Shown here: positions 32,773-40,594 of the stretch, in pieces
Numbering within the stretch: position 1 is the stretch's first letter
Layout: each line of letters starts with the position of its first letter
Assembly (NCBI RefSeq): GCF_014645735.1
Contig: NZ_BMMH01000014.1
Span: 1-64,000 of the forward strand
From: Nocardia jinanensis
GTDB lineage: Bacteria; Actinomycetota; Actinomycetes; Mycobacteriales; Mycobacteriaceae
Direction of reading: 5' to 3'
Length of the DNA stretch: 64,000 bases
The notes under the pieces: model-generated
The model's database searches: none
Seen by the model: only the letters and a program-made list of their open reading frames with translations
Told to the model about the DNA's origin: nothing
Translations under genes and position numbers: made by a program

Positions 32773-33645
32773 TCAGTCGCTGATGCCGTCCAGCTCTGCC
32801 AAGTCCTCAGAAGTGAGAGAAAGGCCGGCGCCTGCGACGTTCTCACGCAGATGCGCCACCTTCGACGTGCCGGGGATGAGCAGAATGTTCGGGGAACGCT
32901 GCAACAGCCAGGCCAGCGCGACCGACATCGACGTCGCCCCCAAGCGACCGGCGACTGCCGAGAGCGCCGAGGACTGCAACGGGCTGAAGCCTCCGAGGGG
33001 GAAGAACGGCACATACGCGACGCCCTCGATGGCGAGCCGGTCGATGAGCTCGTCGTCGTGGCGGTGGGCGAGGTTGTACATGTTCTGCACGCACACGATC
33101 GGGGCGATGGTCTGTGCTTCGGCGACCTGCTCCGTAGTGACGTTGCTGACCCCTAGGTGGCGGATCAGGCCCTCTTGCTGGAGCTCGACGAGAGTCGCGA
33201 ACGACTCGGCGAGCGAACCGGATTGCGGGCCCTCGGCGTTGCCCGAGCGCATGTTGACCAGGTCGAGCACCTCGACCCCGAGCGCCTGAAGGTTCTCATG
33301 GACCTGCTTGCGTAGGTCTTCGGGTCGCCGGGCTGTAGGCCAGCCACCCTGTGCGTCACGGTTGGCGCCCACCTTGGTCACGATGCGCAGCGACCCGGGA
33401 TAGGGGTGGAGCGCCTCTCGGATCAACTCGTTGGTGATACGCGGCCCGTAGGCGTCACTGGTGTCGATGTGGGTGATCCCCAGGTCGACTGCTTCGCGCA
33501 ATACGGCCAGCGCACCGTCGCGATCAGCGGGCGGCCCCATGACCCACGGCCCGGCGAGCTGCATGGCGCCGTAGCCGAACCGGGTGACTGTCAGGTCGCC
33601 GAGGGTCCAGGTGCCGCCGGGAAGAGATGTGGAGGATGTGCTCAA
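32773..33645 (-). CDS. Aldo/keto reductase
   Basis: The TIM-barrel reductase has ITHIDTSDAYG (catalytic Asp and Tyr) and IVTKVG (catalytic Lys). At the position of the usual active-site His the sequence is LVNMRSGN, a substitution seen in some AKR subfamilies. The C-terminal PGTSKVAHLRENVAG segment binds the NADP phosphate. I chose TTG 33645, preceded by AAGGG, giving 290 residues; GTG 33687 would add 14 residues. It diverges from an HxlR regulator with a palindrome in the gap, so it is likely induced by a reactive carbonyl or redox signal. Confidence 0.88.
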   Translation of the reverse strand: MSTSSTSLPGGTWTLGDLTVTRFGYGAMQLAGPWVMGPPADRDGALAVLREAVDLGITHIDTSDAYGPRITNELIREALHPYPGSLRIVTKVGANRDAQGGWPTARRPEDLRKQVHENLQALGVEVLDLVNMRSGNAEGPQSGSLAESFATLVELQQEGLIRHLGVSNVTTEQVAEAQTIAPIVCVQNMYNLAHRHDDELIDRLAIEGVAYVPFFPLGGFSPLQSSALSAVAGRLGATSMSVALAWLLQRSPNILLIPGTSKVAHLRENVAGAGLSLTSEDLAELDGISD

Positions 33646-33713
33646 ACTGGTGCCCTTCGTAGTTCGCTCGGGGATGGCGCTGTCCACCCTCCCTGCACCA
33701 GTATTGGAGAGTA

Positions 33714-33730
33714 ACTTCCTGTGAGGAAGT
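33714..33730. promoter_or_regulatory. Palindromic operator between AKR and HxlR genes
   Basis: ACTTCCT (33714-33720) and AGGAAGT (33724-33730) form a perfect 7-bp inverted repeat with a 3-base spacer in the divergent promoter region. It is a good candidate site for the adjacent HxlR regulator, controlling both genes. Confidence 0.65.
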
Positions 33731-33768
33731 AGGCACCTCGGAGTGCGTAACCCACCCGAAGGAGAAAG

Positions 33769-34212
33769 GTGCGATCCGTGACGACGACGGCGGCTCAGAA
33801 GAAGGCGCAGGCCAAGATGGAGTACAACGCATTCCTGGCGGTATGTCCCAGCCGCCGGCTGCTCGACCGAATCTCGGACAAATGGGTCGTCCTGATCCTC
33901 TGCGCGCTCGGCGGCGACGCCTCGCCCGTTCCCGGTACAGCAGACGCGCCCAAGGCGATGCGCTACTCCGAGATCTCTCGTCTCCTTGCCGGGGTCAGCC
34001 AGAAGATGCTGACCCAGACACTGCGGTCACTGGAACGTGACGGCCTACTCGCCCGCACCGTGACGCCGACTGTCCCGGTCACGGTCTCCTATGAGTTGAC
34101 CGATCTCGGCCTCTCGCTCCACCACATGACGCGCGGCATCAGAAGCTGGGCCCAGACGCACATGACCGAGGTGCTCGCCAACCGCGAACACTACGACATT
34201 CACACCACCTGA
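33769..34212 (+). CDS. HxlR family transcriptional regulator
   Basis: The winged-helix pattern of HxlR proteins is clear: the N-terminal Cys in LAVCPSRRLLDRISDKWVVLIL, then RYSEISRLLAGVSQKMLTQT and LRSLERDGLLARTV, with a final YELTDLGLSL. An unusual insertion of about 15 residues (GGDASPVPGTADAPKA) lies before the recognition helix. GTG 33769 or GTG 33778 are possible starts. The single Cys could sense thiol-reactive compounds, as in some family members. It probably controls the divergent aldo/keto reductase and itself. Confidence 0.88.
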   Translation: MRSVTTTAAQKKAQAKMEYNAFLAVCPSRRLLDRISDKWVVLILCALGGDASPVPGTADAPKAMRYSEISRLLAGVSQKMLTQTLRSLERDGLLARTVTPTVPVTVSYELTDLGLSLHHMTRGIRSWAQTHMTEVLANREHYDIHTT

Positions 34213-34403
34213 CGACTCACATTCAACAGCTCGAACCTTCTCGCGCTACACCCTCAACGGCGAAGAGTTCATTGACGGATCTTCGCTTGATGTGAATCGT
34301 TGTTCTGGCGAGTTTTCCCTATTTACACTGAATTTTATGCCTTTTTGTAAGCGAGGATTCGCGCGCCGTGATAGAACTTCGGCAATCTGAAAGGCGGATG
34401 GGT

Positions 34404-36359
34404 ATGAAGGCGACTGCCAAGCAACGTGCCGCGCTCGGGACGATCTGCGATACGTTCGTGCCGGGGGACGGTCTCACGTTGCCGTCGGCGACCGAAATCG
34501 GTGCTGTGGATACCGTATTCGAACTGCTGGGGCGCAATCCCCGGGAGTCCGAGGGTAAGCAGCTGGCGATGCTGCTCGATATCTGGGATTCCCCGGTGAC
34601 CGGGCTGCTCACCGGCCGGGGGCCGCGGCGGTTCTCGAAGCTGTCGCAGGCCGAACGGGAGCGGGCGTTGCTGCGGCTCGGCGACTCCGGGATCGGCGCG
34701 GTCCGGGCGGTCTTCCAGGCACTCAAACAGGCCTCGCTGCTGGCCTACAACGTCACCCCGGGGCCCACCGGGTTCCATCCGCTGTGGAAGGAGATCGGCT
34801 ACCCGGGCCCACCCGGACCGTTGCCGACCGCGCCGCAGCCCGCGCTGTCCCCGCAGCGGATCACCGAACCGGGCACGCTCACCTGTGATGTCGTGATCGT
34901 CGGTTCGGGTGCGGGTGGCGGGACGGCGGCCGCCGTGCTCGCCGAAGCGGGGCTCGATGTGATCGTCGTCGAACGCGGCGGTTATTACGACGACAAGGAT
35001 TTCGGCGCGGGCGAACTCGCGGGCCTGCAGCAGTTGTACGCGCCGGGGCCGTCGGCTTCGGCAGAGGGGCAGATCACGCTGGTCGCGGGCACCTGCCTCG
35101 GTGGGGGCACGGTGGTCAACTGGAGTACCTCGTTGCCGACACCGGACGGTGTGCGCGACGAATGGGCCGAGGCGGGCGCCCATCAGTTCCGGGAGGCGGA
35201 GTTCACCGAATCGCTGGACGCGGTGGTGCGCCGGCTCGGGGTGAACGAACGCCGCTCGATCCTCTCGGCGCGCGACGGTGTGCTGGAACGCGGTGCGAGC
35301 GCCCTGGGCTGGGCGGTGGATCCGTTGCCGCGCAATGTGACCGATGCCTGCGATGCCGGGGTGGAATGCGGCCGGTGCGGTAACGGCTGCCGGGTGGGGG
35401 CGAAACAGTCGGTCACCAAGACCTGGCTGGCCGATGCCGCCGCACGAGGCGCGCGGTTGATCGTGGACGCCGATGTAGGCCGGATCGAAGTGCGGGGCGG
35501 GAAGGCCGAATCGGTGGCGGCGCGCACCGCCACGGGGATCGAGTTCGAGATCCGGGCGCGCGCGGTGGTGGTGGCAGCGGGCGCGATCCAGACCCCGGCG
35601 CTGCTGAAACGGTCCGGGCTGGGGAACAAGAACATCGGCCGGTATCTACGGCTGCATCCGGCGGCGGCGGTGTTCGGGGTGTTCGACGAGGAGATCCGGC
35701 CGTGGGAGGGTGGGTTGCAGACCCGTATCTGCCGGCGTCACGCGGACCTCGACGGCAACGGCTACGGCGTCATCTACGAGACCGGCCCCCTGCATCCGGG
35801 CCTGTCCACCGGGTTCATGAGCTGGCGCGGGGCCGATAACCACCGCACCAATATGCTGGAATTCGGGCGCTCGAACGCCATCGGCATCATCACCCGCGAC
35901 CGTGATTCCGGAGAGGTGAAGGTGGACCGTGACGGCCGGCCCACCGTCGACTACCGCATCTCCGATTACGACGCCGGTCATCTGCACACCGGGATCGAGG
36001 GCGCGGCGAGCATTCTCGAAGCCGCGGGCGCGCGGCGTATCTTCTCCGGCCACCAGGCCGGTATCTCCTACGAGCCGGGTGCGCGGGGCTCGCACGCGGA
36101 GTTCGCCGCCGCCGCCCGTGCCGCGGGCTACGGGCCGGGACAGTGCGCGCTCGGCGCCCTGCACATCATGGGTTCGGCTCGGATGGGGGGATCGCCGGAA
36201 CTCTCGGCGACCGACCCCGACGGCGCCACCTGGGAGGTGAAGAACGTCGTCGTCGCCGACGCGTCCTGCTTCCCTACCTCCTCGGGCGTCAACCCGATGG
36301 TGTCGATCGAGGCGATCGCCCATATGAACGCCAAGCGGCTGGTCGCCCGGCTGACCTGA
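34404..36359 (+). CDS. GMC family oxidoreductase
   Basis: ATG 34404 has AAAGG nine bases upstream; 651 residues. An N-terminal helical domain (ICDTFVPGDG) of about 150 residues precedes the FAD Rossmann motif VVIVGSGAGGGTAAAVLAEAG (around 165-185). A Cys-rich segment ECGRCGNGCRVGAK lies at about 320-333, and the C-terminal LHIMGSARMGG with SSGVNPMVSIEAIAHMNA closes the flavin site. This layout is that of bacterial long-chain alcohol oxidase-like GMC proteins rather than classic cholesterol oxidase. It has no signal peptide. An AT-rich leader (34260-34340) precedes it. Confidence 0.88.
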   Translation: MKATAKQRAALGTICDTFVPGDGLTLPSATEIGAVDTVFELLGRNPRESEGKQLAMLLDIWDSPVTGLLTGRGPRRFSKLSQAERERALLRLGDSGIGAVRAVFQALKQASLLAYNVTPGPTGFHPLWKEIGYPGPPGPLPTAPQPALSPQRITEPGTLTCDVVIVGSGAGGGTAAAVLAEAGLDVIVVERGGYYDDKDFGAGELAGLQQLYAPGPSASAEGQITLVAGTCLGGGTVVNWSTSLPTPDGVRDEWAEAGAHQFREAEFTESLDAVVRRLGVNERRSILSARDGVLERGASALGWAVDPLPRNVTDACDAGVECGRCGNGCRVGAKQSVTKTWLADAAARGARLIVDADVGRIEVRGGKAESVAARTATGIEFEIRARAVVVAAGAIQTPALLKRSGLGNKNIGRYLRLHPAAAVFGVFDEEIRPWEGGLQTRICRRHADLDGNGYGVIYETGPLHPGLSTGFMSWRGADNHRTNMLEFGRSNAIGIITRDRDSGEVKVDRDGRPTVDYRISDYDAGHLHTGIEGAASILEAAGARRIFSGHQAGISYEPGARGSHAEFAAAARAAGYGPGQCALGALHIMGSARMGGSPELSATDPDGATWEVKNVVVADASCFPTSSGVNPMVSIEAIAHMNAKRLVARLT

Positions 36360-36371
36360 GCCGTCCCGGAA

Positions 36372-36746
36372 TCAGCCGCCGCGCAGACTGTTCGCGATGG
36401 AACGGAGCAGGCCGAGATCGGCGGTATCGCTGGTCTCGGCCGGAGCGCGGACCAGGATCCGGCCGTCGTCGACCAGATCGCCGAGGAGGATCTTGGTCAG
36501 CGCGAGCGGAATCCGTAGTTGCGCCGATACCTCCGCGACCGATTGCGCGACCCGGCACAGGCGCACGATATCGACGTATTCGGGTTCGGGCCGCCTGGAA
36601 GCGAGTCCTGGCGACGCGTCCACCACCATGGTGTCGAGGGTGAGGTCGGTGCGTGAGGTACGGCCGCGACCACGGGTCAGCGCGTAGAGGCGTACGACGG
36701 GACCGGCGTCCTCCTCGTCCCAGCCGTCGTCGTGCGGCCCGCTCAT
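36372..36746 (-). CDS. cvnC: DUF742 protein of conservon 1
   Basis: A 124-residue DUF742 protein with GPVVRLYALTRGRGR near the start and LDTMVVD, then a winged-helix-like region QSVAEVSAQLRIPLALTKIL and a final LRSIANSLRGG. CvnC proteins work with a sensor kinase (CvnA), a roadblock protein (CvnB) and normally a GTPase (CvnD) as a membrane-associated signalling complex in Streptomyces. The start overlaps the cvnB stop by four bases. No cvnD follows; the next gene downstream is the convergent GMC gene. Confidence 0.9.
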   Translation of the reverse strand: MSGPHDDGWDEEDAGPVVRLYALTRGRGRTSRTDLTLDTMVVDASPGLASRRPEPEYVDIVRLCRVAQSVAEVSAQLRIPLALTKILLGDLVDDGRILVRAPAETSDTADLGLLRSIANSLRGG

Positions 36747-37159
36747 GGCTGCGGCGCGCCGCTCGGGTGCGGGCGCGAGTCGACGGCCAGATGGCTGCCG
36801 ACCCGCTGCACAGTTCGGTTCATCTCGAAAGCCACCATACCCATATTCGCGGATTCGGCGGCCAGCAATGCCAGGCAGGTGTTACCACCGGCGGCGGTGA
36901 CGAACAGCACGGCGCGATCGAGTTCCACCACGGTCTGGCATACGCCGCCGGCGTCGAAATGGCTGCCGGCGCTGCGGGCCAGGCTGTGGAATGCCGAGGC
37001 CATCGCGGCGAACCGCTCGGCCTCGGTCCTTTCCAAGCGCTCCGAATGTCCCATCAACAGCCCGTCGGTGGAGAGCAGGACCGCGGATTCGGCGTTCGGC
37101 AATCCGCTCACCAGTTCTTCCAGCAGCCAGCTCAGATCAGTGCGCGGAGGAGTTGTCAT
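36743..37159 (-). CDS. cvnB: Roadblock/LC7 domain protein of conservon 1
   Basis: The 138-residue roadblock/LC7 protein has the family pattern LSWLLEELVSGLPNAESAVLLSTDGLLMG, here noted by its core ESAVLLSTDGLLMG. Roadblock proteins regulate small GTPases; CvnB would act with a CvnD GTPase, which is missing here. The start lies inside the end of the kinase gene (23-base overlap). Its DNA is almost identical to the second copy at 40178-40594, unlike its neighbours. Confidence 0.92.
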   Translation of the reverse strand: MTTPPRTDLSWLLEELVSGLPNAESAVLLSTDGLLMGHSERLERTEAERFAAMASAFHSLARSAGSHFDAGGVCQTVVELDRAVLFVTAAGGNTCLALLAAESANMGMVAFEMNRTVQRVGSHLAVDSRPHPSGAPQP

Positions 37160-39530
37160 CGTTGCCTTCCTGTCGGGTTCGATCGGCCGTGCCCGGATCG
37201 GGACGCGGGTGACGTCCGGACCGGGTGCCGCCCTCGATGGCGGCCATCAGATTGCGAGCCTGTTCCGGTGTGCGCGTACGAGGGGTTTCCTCGGCGACCG
37301 GGGTTTCCGCGGGTTCGGGGTCGGCCTGCTGCCGCTGCCGGCGCGGGAGCGCGGGACGAGTTCCGCCGGGTGCCGCGGCGGTGACCTGCTGGGCGGGTCC
37401 GGAGGTGGACCGCGGCCGCGGGGTGACGCCCCCGGTGGCCGGGGCGGTTTCCGGCGGCGCGGGACTCGGCGCCACCGTGTACGCGGGGGCGGCGGGCGGT
37501 TCGGGGGAGTTCGCGGATTCGATGAGCGCGGCCGGGATCAGCACAACCGCCTTGATCCCGCCGTAGACCGATTCCGCCAGCCGCACCGAGGCACCGTGAC
37601 GGGCCGCCAGGGTGGCGACCACGAACAGGCCCAGCCGGGTTTCCCCGGTCAGGGCGGTGACTCCGAAGTCCGGCGGCTGGGCCAGCAGGTGGTTGCGATC
37701 GGTGATCTCGTCCGCCGACATTCCCAGTCCGCGGTCGGCGACCTCGACCGCCACGCCGCGGCCGACGACGGCGGCCGAAACCTCGACGTGGGCCTCCGGG
37801 GGCGAGAACGCCGTGGCGTTCTCCATCAACTCGGCGAGTAGATGGATGAGGTCGGCGGTGGCCTGGCCGGCGATACTCAGATCCGGGATCTGACCGGTGT
37901 GGATGCGGGTGTAGTCCTGGCTCTCCGCCGCGGCTCCCCGGATGAGATCCCACAGGGGAACAGGTTTGCGCCACCGGCGGCCCGGCTGTTCGCCGCCGAG
38001 GACGATGAGGTTTTCGGCGTGGCGCCGGGCGCGGGTGGCGAGATGGTCGAGTTCGAAGAGCAGTTCGAGCTGGTCGGCGTTCTCCTCTTGGCGTTCGGCC
38101 TTGTCCAGCAGGGCGAGCTGGCGGTGCACGGCGAGCTGGTTGCGGTGGGCGATATTGAGGAACACGGTCCGGAATCCGGCCCGGGTCTTGGCCTCTGCCA
38201 CCGCCGCGGAAACCGCGGCGACCTGCGCGCGGTTGAACGCGTCGGCCACTTCGCCGAGTTCGTCGGTACCGAAGTCCAGATGCGCGACCTCGGCGGCGGT
38301 ATCGATCTCGGCACCGTCGTCGAGGCGGCGCATGAGATCGGGCAGGCGCTGGTCGGCGAGTTCCAGGGTGTCGTCGCGCAGGCGGCGCATCCGGGCGATG
38401 AACCGGTTCGCTCCGATGAGCGCGGCCAGCAGCGCTACCGCCGTGACGATCAGCACCACGACCCCACCGATCAGCGATATTCCGGCGGTATCGGTGCCCT
38501 CCGCGCGCGCGATGGCATGGGCATCGCGACTCTGGCTCTCCCACAGGCTCAGCAGGGCCGAACTGACCCGGACGGAGGCTTCCTGCCATGCGGGCACGGT
38601 CATCGGCAAGGGCGCTGTCTCGGCTTGCGCGGACTGCTCGTATTCGTCGCCGTATTCGGAGGTACCGTCGGTCTCGGCGGCGATGACGGGGCCGCGCAAG
38701 ACCACCGCGTCCTGCATGGCGATCACCTGGCGCCAGTCCGGGGAATCCGTGATGGCCTGCAGCTGTGCGAGTCGCGGACCGGTCAGTACCGTGGCCGAAT
38801 AGGCCACCTGGGACCGGACTTCACCGGTGTAACGGGTGAATTCGAAGAGTTGTTCATGGGTCAGCTCGCCGCGGGTGAGGGCGACAGCGCCGAGGGTATC
38901 GGCCTGCGATAGTGCCTCGGCGGCCCGCAGCGGCTCGACGCCGTAGCCGAGTGCGATACCGAGACCGGCGTCGGGTGCCACCCGGGCCGCCACCATCGAA
39001 GCCTTGAAGATGGTGCCGACGACGGTGCTGAAGAACTCGAAGGCTTCGGTGTGGGGCATGGCACGCGCGTCGATCGCGGTGCGTACGCCGGGGACCCGGT
39101 TGTAGAGCGGCCGGAAGGTTTCCAGCTCGGCGGCCGATCCGTCGGGGTTGAGGCGCTGAGCGGCCTCACCCTTGGCGATGACGGCGGCCAGCGCGGTATC
39201 GGATCGCTGCCGCGCGTCCACCAGAATGTTCGCGGCATCCGGATCGCCGGCCAGATACAGCAGCGACAGCCGCCGCTCCTCCTCGAAGGACTGCACCATC
39301 GAGATCACCGGGGTCGTGGTGCCGCTGATCAGATTGGCCCACACCGTGGCGGTCAGACTGGATTTGACCAGATACCCGGCGGCGCCGACGCCGACGATCA
39401 CCAGGGTGACACTGGTGATCAGCACGATCGAGAGCAGCCGGGCGCGAATGCCCATCCGACCCCGAGTCGCGTCTCTGCCGGACCGGAATGCCCTGACCAG
39501 TGATTCGGGCAGAAGCCGCCGAACAGCCAC
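37137..39530 (-). CDS. cvnA: Nitrate/nitrite sensor-domain histidine kinase-like protein of conservon 1
   Basis: This 797-residue membrane protein has a first membrane helix (about 29-54), a large extracytoplasmic NIT-type sensor domain with SFEEERRLSLLYLAGDPDAA, a second helix (about 355-378), a HAMP-like linker, and an ATP-binding domain with ELMENATAFSPPEAHV (N box) and VADRGLGMSADEI (G1). A classical His-containing dimerisation box is not evident; RNQLAVHRQL lies where it might be. The C-terminal 150 residues are Pro/Arg-rich. It starts at GTG 39530. It would pass its signal to CvnB/CvnC. Confidence 0.9.
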   Translation of the reverse strand: MAVRRLLPESLVRAFRSGRDATRGRMGIRARLLSIVLITSVTLVIVGVGAAGYLVKSSLTATVWANLISGTTTPVISMVQSFEEERRLSLLYLAGDPDAANILVDARQRSDTALAAVIAKGEAAQRLNPDGSAAELETFRPLYNRVPGVRTAIDARAMPHTEAFEFFSTVVGTIFKASMVAARVAPDAGLGIALGYGVEPLRAAEALSQADTLGAVALTRGELTHEQLFEFTRYTGEVRSQVAYSATVLTGPRLAQLQAITDSPDWRQVIAMQDAVVLRGPVIAAETDGTSEYGDEYEQSAQAETAPLPMTVPAWQEASVRVSSALLSLWESQSRDAHAIARAEGTDTAGISLIGGVVVLIVTAVALLAALIGANRFIARMRRLRDDTLELADQRLPDLMRRLDDGAEIDTAAEVAHLDFGTDELGEVADAFNRAQVAAVSAAVAEAKTRAGFRTVFLNIAHRNQLAVHRQLALLDKAERQEENADQLELLFELDHLATRARRHAENLIVLGGEQPGRRWRKPVPLWDLIRGAAAESQDYTRIHTGQIPDLSIAGQATADLIHLLAELMENATAFSPPEAHVEVSAAVVGRGVAVEVADRGLGMSADEITDRNHLLAQPPDFGVTALTGETRLGLFVVATLAARHGASVRLAESVYGGIKAVVLIPAALIESANSPEPPAAPAYTVAPSPAPPETAPATGGVTPRPRSTSGPAQQVTAAAPGGTRPALPRRQRQQADPEPAETPVAEETPRTRTPEQARNLMAAIEGGTRSGRHPRPDPGTADRTRQEGNDDNSSAH

Positions 39531-39608
39531 GATAGATCAACCCGTTCCCGGGCATACGCCAGTACGACACGTGGTGACCGGCGCATCACCCAATGTTCTC
39601 GGCATTGC

Positions 39609-39656
39609 CATTGCCCGGCAATGCATCAGCTTTCGTCCAGACCATAGCGAAAGCTG
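39609..39656. promoter_or_regulatory. Inverted repeats in the promoter of conservon 1
   Basis: CATTGC-CCG-GCAATG (39609-39623) is a perfect 6-bp palindrome. CAGCTTTCG (39627-39635) and CGAAAGCTG (39648-39656) form a perfect 9-bp inverted repeat spaced by 12 bases. The block 39614-39656 matches the corresponding block upstream of conservon 2 (43104-43146) at 32 of 43 positions, though the second copy is not palindromic. This suggests a shared promoter or control site about 85-125 bases upstream of each cvnA. Confidence 0.5.
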
Positions 39657-39791
39657 GGCGCAGACCGGAGACCGGTCTCACCGTATGGACTTCCGGGCAT
39701 AGGTGTGACTGTTGCTACAAAGACCGGCGAAATCGCACCCATCGGACGACTCGATGGCCGGGGAAAGTGCCGGTATCCAGGGCTTGTTCGA

Positions 39792-40181
39792 TCAGGTGAC
39801 CCGGTCTCGGCCTCCCCGCAGACTGTTCGCGATGGTTTGCAACAAACCGAGATCGGATGTGGCATCAGTGGTCTCGAACGGAGCGCGTACGGCCAACCGG
39901 CCGTCGTCGATGAGATCGCCGACGAGGACTTTGGTCATCGCGAGCGGGATCCGGAGCTGTGCCGAGACCTCCGCCACCGATTGGGGCACCCGGCAGAACC
40001 GGATGATGCCGATGTACTCGGGTTCGGTTCGCCGCGGGGCGAACCCGGCCCCGATATCGACCACCATGGTGTCCAGGGTGAGTTCGGTTCGCGCGGTGCG
40101 ACCCCGGCCGCCGGTCATCGCGTAGAGCCGTGCGACCGGACCGGCTTCCTCCTCTTCCCAGGGTCCGCGCGGCCCGGTCAC
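39792..40181 (-). CDS. cvnC: DUF742 protein of conservon 2
   Basis: A 129-residue DUF742 protein, clear paralogue of the one at 36372. Shared features are EAGPVARLYAMTGGRGRTAR, LDTMVVD, QSVAEVSAQLRIPLAMTKVL and a final IANSLRGG, but the two have diverged at many positions, in contrast to their cvnB neighbours. It overlaps the cvnB start by four bases and ends the second conservon. No cvnD follows before the next operon promoter. Confidence 0.9.
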   Translation of the reverse strand: MTGPRGPWEEEEAGPVARLYAMTGGRGRTARTELTLDTMVVDIGAGFAPRRTEPEYIGIIRFCRVPQSVAEVSAQLRIPLAMTKVLVGDLIDDGRLAVRAPFETTDATSDLGLLQTIANSLRGGRDRVT

Positions 40182-40594
40182 GGCTGTCTCGCACCGCTGC
40201 GCTGCGGGCGCGAGTCGACGGCCAGATGGCTGCCGACCCGCTGCACAGTTCGGTTCATCTCGAAAGCCACCATACCCATATTCGCGGATTCGGCGGCCAG
40301 CAATGCCAGGCAGGCGTTACCACCGGCGGCGGTGACGAACAGCACCGCGCGATCGAGTTCCACCACGGTCTGGCATACGCCGCCGGCGTCGAAATGGCTG
40401 CCGGCGCTGCGGGCCAGGCTGTGGAATGCCGAGGCCATCGCGGCGAACCGCTCGGCCTCGGTCCTTTCCAAGCGCTCCGAATGTCCCATCAACAGCCCGT
40501 CGGTGGAGAGCAGGACCGCGGATTCGGCGTTCGGCAATCCGCTCACCAGTTCTTCCAGCAGCCAGCTCAGATCAGTGCGCGGAGGAGTCGTCAT
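40178..40594 (-). CDS. cvnB: Roadblock/LC7 domain protein of conservon 2
   Basis: The start ATG 40594 corresponds exactly to the first-copy start; an upstream extension of the frame lies in the kinase C-terminus and is spurious. The protein differs from copy 1 mainly at GGNACLAL (Thr to Ala) and in the last few residues (RPQRSGARQP). Function as for copy 1: a roadblock regulator working with the CvnA kinase-like protein. It overlaps cvnA by 23 bases. Confidence 0.92.
   Translation of the reverse strand: MTTPPRTDLSWLLEELVSGLPNAESAVLLSTDGLLMGHSERLERTEAERFAAMASAFHSLARSAGSHFDAGGVCQTVVELDRAVLFVTAAGGNACLALLAAESANMGMVAFEMNRTVQRVGSHLAVDSRPQRSGARQP
40203..40594. repeat. Near-identical duplicated cvnB block, copy 2
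   Basis: These 392 bases align without gaps to 36768-37159 with only three mismatches found by eye (40315, 40346, 40589). Similarity falls sharply on both sides, into diverged cvnA and cvnC. This is a sequence patch inside an older duplication, most simply explained by gene conversion. Confidence 0.85.
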
